This document shows positions 47,227 through 56,808 of a stretch of DNA of 64,000 bases, one piece after another (the first letter of the stretch is position 1; every line of letters begins with the position of its first letter). The translations under genes were made by a program, and so were the position numbers. The stretch is taken from contig NZ_MQVX01000001.1 of NCBI RefSeq assembly GCF_002954325.1, forward strand, positions 1,129,107-1,193,106, read 5' to 3'. This stretch comes from Aureicoccus marinus (GTDB taxonomy: Bacteria > Bacteroidota > Bacteroidia > Flavobacteriales > Flavobacteriaceae). A model generated the notes under the pieces. The model had not been told where the DNA came from, searched no databases, and saw only the letters and a program-made list of their open reading frames with translations.

Positions 47227-48031
47227 TCTTGTGTCTCACTAAAAAATGTCCGTTCAACATATCCTCCCTGTTGTAGCGCAAAGGTTCTCCCGTATCTTTT
47301 GAGATGACTTCTAAACCAACCGCTTCACAAATGGCTTGTCCGGCCGCGGTATCCCACTCCATGGTTGGGGCATATCTTGGGTAGACATCCGCTAAGCCCT
47401 CCGCAACAAGACAGAACTTCAAGGAACTTCCTTTTGAAACAATATCAATTTCCTCAAAATCCGACTTTAAATTGTCAATAAAATCCTGTGTATCCTGATT
47501 CATGTGCGATCTGCTTCCAACGACTCTGATTCGACTGGAGTTTGGTGCCTGAGGAATAAGCTGAGCTCCTGGCGTATCAAAAGAATTAGGCAACTCGTGC
47601 TCTTCATTCAAAACCACTTTAATACTGGTCGCTTTATCGACTTGCCCGATGTATAATTCTCTGCTAACCGGCACATAAATAACACCAAAAACAGGCTCAT
47701 TATGAACGATTAAAGCGATATTGACCGTAAACTCCCCATTGCGTTTGATAAACTCCTTGGTCCCATCTAAGGGGTCAACCATCCACAGGGTATTCCAATT
47801 GGTACGTTCATCAAAAGTGACCATTTTAGTCTCTTCACTTACGATAGGAAAAGAAGATTGGTTCAGATACTCTAGTATTTTTTTATTCGACGCCAAATCC
47901 GCCGACGTCAGAGGAGAATTGTCCGCTTTAAAATCAGTTGAAAAGTCAGCCGAATCATAGATTTTAAGTATCTCCTTTCCAGCCTCTACAGCTCCCTTCA
48001 CAGCCAAAAGCTGATCGTCTTTCAACACCAT
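47219..48031 (-). CDS. cysQ: 3'(2'),5'-bisphosphate nucleotidase
   Basis: 270 aa from ATG 48031 (MVLKDDQLLAVKGAVEAGKE); upstream ATGs at 48040 and 48067 are possible. Inositol-monophosphatase fold with metal-site motifs SEETKM (~70), WMVDPLDGTKEFI (~92) and MEWDTAAGQAICEAVG near the end. CysQ removes the 3'-phosphate from PAP, the toxic by-product of every PAPS-dependent sulfation. Being first in the operon with cysC, cysD and cysN, it fits a sulfotransferase-driven PAPS/PAP cycle. Confidence 0.92.
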   Translation of the reverse strand: MVLKDDQLLAVKGAVEAGKEILKIYDSADFSTDFKADNSPLTSADLASNKKILEYLNQSSFPIVSEETKMVTFDERTNWNTLWMVDPLDGTKEFIKRNGEFTVNIALIVHNEPVFGVIYVPVSRELYIGQVDKATSIKVVLNEEHELPNSFDTPGAQLIPQAPNSSRIRVVGSRSHMNQDTQDFIDNLKSDFEEIDIVSKGSSLKFCLVAEGLADVYPRYAPTMEWDTAAGQAICEAVGLEVISKDTGEPLRYNREDMLNGHFLVRHKSA

Positions 48032-48151
48032 AATTATCATTTTAACGCCAAACTTATAACATTCCAATCGAATAGAGTCAAAAGTGTTGTAACTGGACGA
48101 TTTGTATACTCAAAACGTAGAATCATTAGGGTGAAAAGGAAATTATATTAT

Positions 48152-48159
48152 TAGGTTTG
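48152..48159 (+). promoter_or_regulatory. Predicted -7 element before the 48177 glycosyltransferase
   Basis: TAGGTTTG is an exact match to the Bacteroidota TAnnTTTG element, 17 bases before the ATG. No convincing -33 TTG at the usual distance, so the call rests on one element. Confidence 0.35.
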
Positions 48160-48176
48160 CACTGACCTATTTCATC

Positions 48177-49370
48177 ATGAAGATCCTTTACATTCACCAA
48201 TACTTCAATACCCCAAGAGAACCTGGAGGAACCAGATCCTATTGGATTGCTCAGGAAATGATCAAAAGAGGACATGAAGTCACTATGATCACTTCGCGAT
48301 ACCCTCAAAAGGAATTCAAAAGAGTAGAAGAAGTGGATGGGATATCGGTCATTTATCTCCGAGTGAACTACTCGAACAAAATGGGGATTTTTAAGCGCCT
48401 TGTTTCATTTACAAGGTTTATGCTTGCCAGTACCAAAGAGGCGTTTGCTCAAAAAAACACCGATGTGGTTTTTGCTACCTCTACGCCATTGACTATTGGA
48501 ATTCCGGCTTATTTATTAAAAAAATTCAAACGCATTCCATACATTTTTGAAGTAAGGGATCTTTGGCCAGAAGTGCCTATTCAAATGGGTGCAATTAAGA
48601 ATAAGCTAATCATTGGATTAACCCGCCAGCTAGAAAGGACTATTTACAATAATGCCAAGCACATTGTTGCTCTATCTCCGGGTATGGAAGAGGGTGTGAT
48701 CCAAGCGGGGATAAAAAAGGAGAAGGTGAGTATGGTCCCCAATATGGCCAAAATTGATCAATTCTACTCCCGACCCATTAACCAAGAAATTCTTTCCAGG
48801 TTCAATTTGGATCAAGAGAAATTTAGAATCATCTATTTTGGAGCTTTAGGTCAGGCCAATGCCATCGATTATATCGTCGATGTAGCAGACTTGCTAAAGT
48901 CAAATTCAGATATTGAATTTGTTTTTATCGGCCGCGGTGCCATGCAAAATTATCTGGAAAGTGAAATTCAAAACCGAGGACTGGTTAATGTGAAGTACCT
49001 AGGAGCTTTTAAAATGGATATCACTTCCGAACTCGTTAACGCCAGCCAGGTTTCTTTAGTCACCTTTAGCGATATTCCAATACTAAAAACCAACTCTCCG
49101 AATAAGCTATTTGATTCCTTATCTGCCGGAAAGCCCATCATCGTCAATTCTGCAGGATGGACAAAAGCCATGGTTGAACAATACGATTGTGGTTTTTTTG
49201 TAGACCCAAAAGACCCCAAGGATTGCGCGACTAAAATCACTGATATTTACCGTGAAGAAGCCAAGTTAGGTATGATGGGTGAAAATTCCAGAAACTTAGC
49301 AACAAGCCAATATGACAAAGGTATACTTTGTCGAGAATTGGTGGATATTGTCGAGGCTAATTTCTTTTAG
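48177..49370 (+). CDS. Glycosyltransferase family 4 protein (WbuB/WcaI-like)
   Basis: 397 aa. N-terminal KILYIHQYFNTPREPGGTRSY with the glycine-rich loop, FEVRDLWPEVPIQMGAI (~125, characteristic of the WbuB group), VSMVPNMAKIDQFY (~180), FGALGQANAIDYIVDVADLL (~222) and KTNSPNKLFDSLSAGKPIIV near the C-terminus. The group includes amino-deoxy-sugar transferases such as L-FucNAc transferase. It is divergent from the PAPS operon and convergent with the sulfotransferase-like gene. Confidence 0.88.
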   Translation: MKILYIHQYFNTPREPGGTRSYWIAQEMIKRGHEVTMITSRYPQKEFKRVEEVDGISVIYLRVNYSNKMGIFKRLVSFTRFMLASTKEAFAQKNTDVVFATSTPLTIGIPAYLLKKFKRIPYIFEVRDLWPEVPIQMGAIKNKLIIGLTRQLERTIYNNAKHIVALSPGMEEGVIQAGIKKEKVSMVPNMAKIDQFYSRPINQEILSRFNLDQEKFRIIYFGALGQANAIDYIVDVADLLKSNSDIEFVFIGRGAMQNYLESEIQNRGLVNVKYLGAFKMDITSELVNASQVSLVTFSDIPILKTNSPNKLFDSLSAGKPIIVNSAGWTKAMVEQYDCGFFVDPKDPKDCATKITDIYREEAKLGMMGENSRNLATSQYDKGILCRELVDIVEANFF

Positions 49371-49379
49371 ATTCCCGTC

Positions 49380-50156
49380 CTACTTAGGAATAGCCATATG
49401 AAAGGCACTGGTCAATTTCTCGTATTCCGCATCCAAAGCCTCATTTTCGTAGGTAAAAACCTTGTACGAACGACCTCTTTTCCATGATTTACCAGGATCC
49501 CCGACCTCATCAATTTTTTGATTGAGTACCGGTAAATACTCCTCAATCTGACTGAGCCAAACATAATCAACATTATCCAGCTTCCTGGTTTTATTGGTAT
49601 AATCAAAATAAAAATCCTCGAGTATTTTGACCTGTTCGTTCTGCGCCTCGCCTTCTAAATTGGGAATCTGATGCAAGTCTACACCCACCTTTTGTTTCCA
49701 GAACAATTCATTAATATAGTCATAGCGCATATCTTTCTTAATCTTAACCCAATGATTGACAACCGATCGAATCCAGCTTGACGGAGGCCTAAGTATACAT
49801 ACATATTGAAATTCATCCGCAAGTGGATGGTCATGCAATTCATCAATATAGGCACTCCAAAATCCTGAACACTCTAATTTTAAATTGAGAGTATTTTGTC
49901 TTTGAATGACAAAAGCATCAAAATTTTTTTGAACCTCTTTCAATGATAAATAATGCATGGGCTCGTGAAGCGAAACAACTGGAGAATAACATCTCGCCAA
50001 GAATGTAGTTCCTGTTTTATATGGGGATATAGAAATTACAGTTTTTTTTCCTTGAATGGAAGTGCGATTATCAACCAATTTAAGAGCATCCATTTTGCCC
50101 CTAATCTGTTGCAGTGTTTTAGATAGTGGAGTCTTGTGAATAATCTTTTTAATCAT
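49380..50156 (-). CDS. Sulfotransferase-like protein
   Basis: 258 aa, no signal peptide. SPYKTGTTFLARC (~45) resembles the PAPS 5'-phosphosulfate loop (usually PKSGTTW), and YVCILRPPSSWIRSVVNHW (~125) resembles the 3'-phosphate-binding region with its conserved Arg and Ser. Overall length fits a compact sulfotransferase. It lies about 1.3 kb from the cysQ start, where PAPS would be supplied by the neighbouring operon, so sulfation of the repeat unit is the likely role. The PAPS loop is not a perfect consensus, so the assignment is good but not certain. Confidence 0.7.
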   Translation of the reverse strand: MIKKIIHKTPLSKTLQQIRGKMDALKLVDNRTSIQGKKTVISISPYKTGTTFLARCYSPVVSLHEPMHYLSLKEVQKNFDAFVIQRQNTLNLKLECSGFWSAYIDELHDHPLADEFQYVCILRPPSSWIRSVVNHWVKIKKDMRYDYINELFWKQKVGVDLHQIPNLEGEAQNEQVKILEDFYFDYTNKTRKLDNVDYVWLSQIEEYLPVLNQKIDEVGDPGKSWKRGRSYKVFTYENEALDAEYEKLTSAFHMAIPK

Positions 50157-50587
50157 TTATTCTTTTTTTAGTCGACCTATTGCTAATTGGTGAGTCCTGA
50201 ATTATCTTATTCTTCAGTATTTAGTTCATATCAATTTCATTTGGGAAAGTTAAAAACTTCTTTTAAAGTCCAAAAAGTTCTTTCTACTTGAATTTACTAC
50301 ACAAGTACTAAATGGAACAAAAATCCTTTAAGCAATGTTATCAGACGGGTTTTTCACAATAAATCCCACTTTAAAACGAACTAAGAATCTCCACCTACTA
50401 AAGTTGAAATGAGGTGAAAGTGCGCTGAATTGTCATACGGAACAACTTGTGTTAAAACTCAGCCTAGATACCCTGCTGAGCATTTAACCACATCTTAAAA
50501 ATGAAACGGCACCCTCCCCAGGGTGCCGTCTCTAAAGTAGAACCAAAACCTAAAAATAGGACTCTTCAATATCGTTAGAGGCCGAGT
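50157..50587. other. 431-base interval without a gene
   Basis: No credible coding frame on either strand. It holds the terminator of the OmpA-like gene at its right edge and A/T-rich sequence elsewhere. It marks the boundary between the polysaccharide locus and the conserved flank. A promoter for the sulfotransferase-like gene should lie near its left edge, but I see no clear TAnnTTTG there. Confidence 0.5.
50506..50529 (-). terminator. Terminator of the OmpA-like gene
   Basis: Perfect 9-bp stem ACGGCACCC/GGGTGCCGT with a 6-base loop; on the minus strand it is followed by a T-rich stretch. It lies about 58 bases after the OmpA-like stop. Confidence 0.8.
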
Positions 50588-51757
50588 CTACAAGCGAATT
50601 AGGTTGAATTCAGCTCGGCGATTCTCTTGGTGTTTGTTCTCCGGACAAGGCACGTTATCCTTGCACTCGTTGTTGAGGATTTCTTCTCCCAATGCACTTT
50701 TGCGCAATTGGTTTGGATCAATTTCAGCAGCAATCAGATAATCTACTACTCGTTGCAAGCGGCGTTCTGACAACCATTGATTATAGGTTTTATCTCCTCT
50801 TGAATCCGCATGAGTAACAACTTTGATTACTCGGGTATTTTCCTCTTTCAACAAGGCGACTACTTGATCCAATATTTCTTTGCTCTTCGCTGTCAGGAAA
50901 GAAGAGTTGAAATCAAAGTATACATGACCCAGTTCTTCCACTCGGCGATTCAGGTCGTCCCACTTTTTGCGCTCTTCTTCTTCAAGAGCCAAAGCAGCCG
51001 CTTTGATGCGTTGAGCTTCCGCTTCTTTAATTCTGATTTGCTCAGCCAATCTGGCCTCCTCAGCACGTACAGCAGCAATCGAATCAAGGCGGCGTTTTTC
51101 GGCCTCCTCCATCTGCGTGATGATCAATAATTTTTCTTCTCCTTTAGCCGACAACTTCTTTTCTGATCCAAAGCGGTAGACTAATCCCAAAGCGTGCTGA
51201 TAATGATTCGAAGCTTCTTCCTTGAGGGCAAAGTGACCGTTGGTATTGATGTCTAAACCGAGATCCTCATTGAACCAAAGACGGAAACCGATTGTACTCA
51301 AAAAGTTGGTACGTCCAAGGTTATTGGCATCCGCATAACCCAATCCTACACCAACATATGGATCAAAGAACCCGGTTTCACCAAAGAGATAATTGAGATC
51401 GTAACTCGCGCGTAGATCTACCGAGAAGTAATCGATGTCGTCGGTCAAGATCTGACCATCGACCAAGTTTCCTTCCTTGTATTTGTTGTAGGACCCTATC
51501 AATTCAAGTCCAAATCCGTTATCAAAATATCTACCAACACTTAAGCGAGATGGAAATACAACGTAGTTCCAATTGGTGTTAGCATTAAAAGCTTGATTGA
51601 ATAACAAACCTGCATCATCCACAACGTTCCAGCCTAAGCCTACCAACCAGTAGCTCTCTGCAACGCTGTCTTTGGCAGTGAGTCTCACCTCTTCCTGGGC
51701 GAAGGCGGTGTTTTGTAGAAAGGCCAGTATGACTAGCAACAGCATTATTTTTTTCAT
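50588..51757 (-). CDS. OmpA-family outer-membrane protein
   Basis: 389 aa. Signal peptide ending AFA/Q (~21), an N-terminal beta-barrel domain (residues ~35-200, YDLNYLFGETGFFDPYVGVG), an unusual charged helical linker (~210-275, EEAEKRRLDSIAAVRAEEAR) and a C-terminal OmpA peptidoglycan-binding domain (VYFDFNSSFLTAKSKEILDQ; THADSRGDKTYNQWLSERRL). The barrel stays in the outer membrane while the C-terminal domain grips peptidoglycan; the linker would span the periplasm. A Cys pair (NECKDNVPCPENKHQ) near the end is typical. Its own promoter and terminator make it a single-gene unit. Confidence 0.9.
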   Translation of the reverse strand: MKKIMLLLVILAFLQNTAFAQEEVRLTAKDSVAESYWLVGLGWNVVDDAGLLFNQAFNANTNWNYVVFPSRLSVGRYFDNGFGLELIGSYNKYKEGNLVDGQILTDDIDYFSVDLRASYDLNYLFGETGFFDPYVGVGLGYADANNLGRTNFLSTIGFRLWFNEDLGLDINTNGHFALKEEASNHYQHALGLVYRFGSEKKLSAKGEEKLLIITQMEEAEKRRLDSIAAVRAEEARLAEQIRIKEAEAQRIKAAALALEEEERKKWDDLNRRVEELGHVYFDFNSSFLTAKSKEILDQVVALLKEENTRVIKVVTHADSRGDKTYNQWLSERRLQRVVDYLIAAEIDPNQLRKSALGEEILNNECKDNVPCPENKHQENRRAEFNLIRL

Positions 51758-51785
51758 GGTTCACTCGTATTTGGGATAGCTGAAG

Positions 51786-51793
51786 CAAAGCTA
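51786..51793 (-). promoter_or_regulatory. Predicted -7 element of the OmpA-like gene
   Basis: TAGCTTTG on the minus strand (exact TAnnTTTG), 29 bases before the ATG. The -33 region (TTTTCC) is weak. Spacing to the start codon is typical. Confidence 0.5.
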
Positions 51794-51911
51794 GAACGCC
51801 GCTTCGTGATCTTCGGAAAATGAGGTACCAATCGCTGCAATAATCGACCAAAGACACCAGAAAATCAATGCCTTGTAAGTCAACGATAAATCGGGTAAAT
51901 CAACGACTCGA

Positions 51912-51960
51912 TGAACGGTAATTCTCTCCGTTCAATGACAAGAGGAGGTCAAAAGACCTC
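51912..51960. other. Two adjacent hairpins between bshA and the OmpA-like gene
   Basis: TGAACGG/CCGTTCA (51912-51918 and 51928-51934) and GAGGTC/GACCTC (51945-51950 and 51955-51960). They lie downstream of the bshA stop but have no T run, so they are weak terminators or mRNA-stabilising structures. Confidence 0.4.
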
Positions 51961-51975
51961 AGAAGATTCAAGGAA

Positions 51976-53118
51976 TTAATAGGCGTTTTTATGTCGCTGT
52001 GCGTAGGCCTTTTCATATACGCTTTCATAAAGAGGAAGGATATGCTGTATATCGAAGGTCATGGCCCATGTATAGGCTTTGTTCTTATAACTCTCTAATT
52101 TTTCGGGATCCTGCAGAACACGAATGGAATGAGCAATCATGGAATTTACGTCCCCCACATCACTCAGGTATCCGGTTTCTCCCTGAACGTTGACTTCAGG
52201 AATACCTCCCGTATTAGTCGAGATCACGGCCACTTTATTGATCATCGCTTCCAAGGCCGCTAAACCAAAACTTTCGGTTTCTGAAGGCAGTAAGAACAGG
52301 TCCGAAAAACACAAGATGCGATCGATCTCATTGCTATTCCCCAAAAAGATCACCTTGTCCTCTATACCGTATTCTTTCGCCTGCTTTTCTGCAGCCGCTT
52401 TTTCAGGCCCTTCACCGACCATCACCAACTTGGCCGGTATTTTTTTCTGTATCCCATTAAAAATGGATATTACATCCGGTATCCTTTTCACTTTTCGGAA
52501 GTTACTGATGTGGGTCACGATTCTCTCGTGATCCGCAGCCATGAGAGAACGCTGACAATCTGTAAAGCCCTCGCGGTATTTACGTTGGTCAATAAAATTT
52601 GGAATCACATCAATCTCTTGGGTGATATCAAACAGTTCCAGGGTACTCTTTCGCAAATCCTCCGAAACCGCAGTAACCACATCGGATTTATTGATACTAA
52701 AGGTGACGGCAGAACGATAAAACGGATGCTTACCAACCAGGGTAATGTCTGTTCCGTGTAGCGTGGTAATCATGGGAATAAAGATGCCTTCTTCCTGCAG
52801 CATTTTCTTGGCCATATAACCGGCATAGGCATGCGGGATGGCGTAGTGTACATGTAAAAGCTCAATTCCATGAAGTTTAATCGTGTCGACCAACTTACTG
52901 GAGAGGGCTAATTCATAGGGCTGATAATGAAACAAAGGGTATTCCGGAACGTGAACTTCATGAAAATGAATATTGTTGTTCAAGAGCTCCAATCGCACGG
53001 GTTGCTTGTAGGTGACAAAATGAACTTCGTGTCCGCGATCCGCAAGGGCAATGCCCAGTTCAGTAGCGACTACACCACTTCCTCCAAAGGTGGGATAGCA
53101 TACAATTGCAATTTTCAT
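51976..53118 (-). CDS. bshA: N-acetyl-alpha-D-glucosaminyl L-malate synthase (bacillithiol synthesis)
   Basis: 380 aa, GT4. N-terminal KIAIVCYPTFGGSGVVATEL with the glycine loop, HVHYAIPHAYAGYMAKKML (~90), TTLHGTDITLVG, VIPNFID, ISNFRKVKRIPDVI (~205), LLPSETESFGLAALEAM (~278, E-x7-E) and NTGGIPEVN. These match BshA closely. The enzyme links UDP-GlcNAc to L-malate as the first step toward bacillithiol, the thiol cofactor used by many Bacteroidota. It is a housekeeping gene and marks the edge of the conserved flank. Confidence 0.93.
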   Translation of the reverse strand: MKIAIVCYPTFGGSGVVATELGIALADRGHEVHFVTYKQPVRLELLNNNIHFHEVHVPEYPLFHYQPYELALSSKLVDTIKLHGIELLHVHYAIPHAYAGYMAKKMLQEEGIFIPMITTLHGTDITLVGKHPFYRSAVTFSINKSDVVTAVSEDLRKSTLELFDITQEIDVIPNFIDQRKYREGFTDCQRSLMAADHERIVTHISNFRKVKRIPDVISIFNGIQKKIPAKLVMVGEGPEKAAAEKQAKEYGIEDKVIFLGNSNEIDRILCFSDLFLLPSETESFGLAALEAMINKVAVISTNTGGIPEVNVQGETGYLSDVGDVNSMIAHSIRVLQDPEKLESYKNKAYTWAMTFDIQHILPLYESVYEKAYAQRHKNAY

Positions 53119-53188
53119 AGGGTTGAATTAGCCGTAAATCGGAAGAAGAACTTACCGATTTTTACAAAGCTAATGGAAATTAAGCGGG

Positions 53189-56100
53189 CTACTCGTCAAG
53201 AGCATCATAAATTACCTGCTGGATACGTGTGCGGAGTTCGGTCGAAATAAGCAGATTGTTCCGCGCAGAAGGATAGGTTCTGTTGGACAAGAATACATAA
53301 ACCAAGTTCTTTTCGGGATCCGCCCAAGTATAGGTACCCGTAAATCCACTGTGCCCAAAACTCTTACGTGAAACACAGCCGCAAGTGGGGCCGTGATCTT
53401 TGAGCTGAGGCTTATCAAAACCGACACCTCGGCGCACATCTTTATGGCAGAAATAGCAGGTGTTGAATTTACTAATCGTGCGAGACTGCAAATAACGCTG
53501 CCCTCCATAATAACCTCCTTGTAGATACATCTGCATGATCTTCGCAACATCGTTGGCATTACTGAACAATCCTGCATGCCCACCGACACCATTTTGCATG
53601 GCCGCTCCCATATCGTGGACATAGCCCCGTACTGTGGTATGGCGGAAATATTTATCTTCTTCCGTTGGAACGATCCACTTCTTCTGAAATTTGCGAAGCG
53701 GATTGAACAGGGTGTTATTGGCGCCTAGTGAAGCGTAAAGAAAATTATTCGATAAGGTATCTAAACGTTGTCCTTTGCTCTTTTCGATATACTTTTTGAA
53801 CACGTAGTAACCGACATCGCTGTAACGGTAGCGGTTTGATTTGAGTTCCTGCTCCCCAATTCTGCGGTAAATCGTATCCCCGTAGCTGTTTGACAGGTAG
53901 AGGTTTTCGTTAATTTTTATTTCATAACCAGGTTCTGGCTTTTGGCGATAAAGTTCTTTCGAAGGCTTGCGCTGCTTATCCAGCGTATTGACGTAATAGG
54001 CAATCCAAGCAGGTAGACGACCGTAGTGTGACAGAGCCTTTAAAACCGTAACATCCTTGAGTTCACTGTCGCTGTATTCCGGTATCAGTTCCGAAAAGGT
54101 GTTGTTTAATTCCAAATCGCCCTTCTCCTCCATTTCCATGAGCAAAGGCAGTGTACTAAGGATTTTGGTCAGGGAAGCCAAATCAAAGAGGTGTTCCTTG
54201 GTCAATTTTTCTTCTCCCTCAAAGGTTAATTTCCCAAACGCCTTATTGTAAATCACTTTACCGTCTTTCGCTATAAGGACCTGGGCTCCAGGATACATTA
54301 AGGAGTCTAAGCCATGCTGCACCAAGGTATCTACTCGAGTTAGCCATTCGACATCAAAACCAACTCTTTCCGGAATACTATACCCCAAGCGTTCCAATTT
54401 TCGAGTGCTAATACCATCCCCTGCCTGAAAACCGGGTTGCTCGGCAATACTCACAGGAAGTCGACCGTGGGATTCTATTGCCCCAAAAAGAACTTGAGCC
54501 GCTTTACTTTGTGCAATCGGGTGATTCTGATAAGCGCAAAGAATAGCGTCAATTTCAGGAAAGGCATCGAAAGGATGTAAATCAAAACTGATTCCGGATC
54601 CAATAGGACTGTTTTGTAATGCCGGACCATTAGCCGGGGCTGGACCAACAGGAATTTCTGCGGTCTGCGGCGGAATCACCGCAATATCAGAAAGTGCGTA
54701 TGGCTTAGCGAATAGGGCAAGCACCAGGTTACTGCTGCGCAGAGACGCTAAAGACTTCAACTGTTCCTGTTCAGTCTTGGTTAAACGGAATTTTTTATAG
54801 GGGGAAGCGTCGCTCTTGTGTACCCCAACAACAATGAGGTTGTAAGACTTTAATTGGGCCGCAAAGGACTTGGCCTTTCGAAAATCAAAAGCATCGACTT
54901 GTGCATACTTCCGAAGTGTACTTAAAAAAGCTTCACTGGAAGCTTCTCCTAAGTGGACGTAGGCAATTTTCTTTTTTTTCAAGATTCTTTAAAGGAAGTA
55001 AGGCAAAATCGTTTTTGACCACGGTCATCGATTCCTCAAAGAGTTCTTCCCGCAAAATACGAGCACTTTTAGGATCCAGATCCGCAACTAACCCCTCCTC
55101 GGGCAAAGGCTCCCATTGATTCAAACCCGCTTTGAACTTCGCCATCAGAATTTTCTTGACCGAAGCGGCTAAGCGAATCTCACTTATTAGTCCTTGTTTA
55201 TAGGCTTTTTTAAAGGTAGCTACGGCGGAAACCACATCTTCCGGCATGAGTAACAGATCATTGCCTGCCAAAAAAGCCTTCAACTCCACCTCTCCCGGAG
55301 GAGCGAAAGTCGATACCGCCTTCATATTCAAAGCATCGGTTACCACCAAGCCCCGGAATTGTAAACGTTTCAACAAGACATCGGTTACCACGGCCTTCGA
55401 AAGAGACGAAGGAAAGCCTTCTCTTTTCTCAAAAGCCGGCACCCCTAAATGGGCAACCATAACCGATTCTATTCCTGCGTCGGCTAACATTTCGAAGGGA
55501 TACAGTTCTATGCTGTCTAAACGCTTTTTATCACCGCTGATATAGGGAAGAACTTTGTGTGAATCCTTAGCCGTATCTCCGTGTCCGGGAAAGTGCTTGG
55601 CACAACTGAATATTCCGGCTTGTTGCAAACCTTTCATATAGGCCATTGCCCTGAGGGTAACCTCTTTGGGGTCCTGTCCAAAGGATCGGTTACCTATAAT
55701 GGGGTTTTGAGGATTGGTGTTGCTGTCGGCTACCGGAGCAAAGTTCATATGAACGCCCATACGGCTAAACTGCTGCCCAATTTCATAGCCCACCCTTTCT
55801 ATCATAGAAGAGTCCTGGATGGCTCCCAGACTCATATTCCAAGGAAATCGAGGCACGGAATCCAGACGCATAGCGAGGCCCCACTCGGCATCTTGTGCAA
55901 TTAAATAAGGGATACGGGCTCTGCTCTGCAGAGAATTCGTCAGTCGAAGTTGGGCGGTGGGTGAACCGGTAGAAAAAATAATCCCTCCCAGTTGCTGGTC
56001 TTCAATTAAAGAAAGTTGCTTCATCAATTGCTTCTTTGGAGCAGCCGAAGAAAGCTGCACCATAAACAACTGCCCAATCTTTTGGTCCAAGGTCATTTTT

Positions 56101-56222
56101 GCGTACTCCGCATTGACCCACCTCACCTGCCCTAAGGTGTCAGATGCTACCAAGGGACCAGCCTGGCCATTAACCAAACTGGCTGTAAAAACAAGGATTA
56201 TGGTAATGTAGAGTTGCTTCAT
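53189..56222 (-). CDS. GH3 beta-N-acetylhexosaminidase fused to serine hydrolase (frameshifted at an A8 run)
   Basis: ORFs 54933-56297 and 53189-54982 join into one ~1,010-aa secreted protein. Start ATG 56222 (MKQLYITIILVFTASLVNGQ) gives a clean signal peptide. The first part is a GH3 domain with the NagZ hallmark KHFPGHGDTAKDSH; the second has a GH3 C-terminal-like domain and then a class-C beta-lactamase/esterase domain with SxxK in ASLTK, a Tyr motif YSDVGYYV and HSGFTG. Such fusions are widespread in Bacteroidota and probably act in peptidoglycan turnover. Frame is lost at A8 (54973-54980); A7 restores LKNLEKKKIAYVHLG. Confidence 0.87.
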
Positions 56223-56323
56223 AAATGCAATAGACCAACAACTGCGCCAAATCGAAATTATTGCTTTTGAAGCAATTATGAAGAAGGCTCTGGACAAAAA
56301 GCAAGAATTGTAGACCAGAGGTA

Positions 56324-56806
56324 TCAGAAAAACCTTGCGTGCCAGCTTTCCTTTGCAGGCACCTCCCAGTTTTCCTCGTACTCTCCCTTAGTAGCTACCA
56401 GGTTATTGAAAACCACTGTGTTGGGACCCACAGCACCTTGTTTAGCCATGTTCTTGAAGTCCATTAAGGCCTTGTGTGCAACGAATTCTCCTTGCTTGTA
56501 GGTGACATTCATTTTGTCCAGCAAATCAACACTGTACTTCTGCTCTAAACCCTGAATAAAGTGCACGGAAGCATCGATGGAACACCCAGAAGCAGAGGCC
56601 TGGTTTTGATCCAAACCGATCACAATAAATCGGTTATAAGGCAAGTCATAACCGGCCTTGAGGTTTTGCCCATGAGCCGTCCAATGCTCTAAAAAAGTAT
56701 CGAGAAGATCCTTAAGCTCAGGCAGTTCAGCCTCGGTGAAGGGGCGATTCGATTGGTATATCCAAATTCTTGCCTCAGAAGGCAATTCCTTAAAATCGAC
56801 CAGCAT
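56324..56806 (-). CDS. Conserved Bacteroidota protein of unknown function
   Basis: 160 aa, no signal peptide or membrane segment. The N-terminus (EARIWIYQSNRPFTEAELPE) and the middle (FIVIGLDQNQASASGCSIDASVHFIQ) are characteristic of a conserved family often labelled ABC-transporter ATPase in databases. No Walker A or B motif is present, so that label is not supported. It lies 2 bases from the Fe-S protein gene and is probably cotranscribed with it. Confidence 0.75.
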   Translation of the reverse strand: MLVDFKELPSEARIWIYQSNRPFTEAELPELKDLLDTFLEHWTAHGQNLKAGYDLPYNRFIVIGLDQNQASASGCSIDASVHFIQGLEQKYSVDLLDKMNVTYKQGEFVAHKALMDFKNMAKQGAVGPNTVVFNNLVATKGEYEENWEVPAKESWHARFF

Positions 56807-56808
56807 GC

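Noticed and set aside
56324-56806. ABC transporter ATPase label
   Set aside because: No Walker A, Walker B or signature motif; the label is a database habit for this family.
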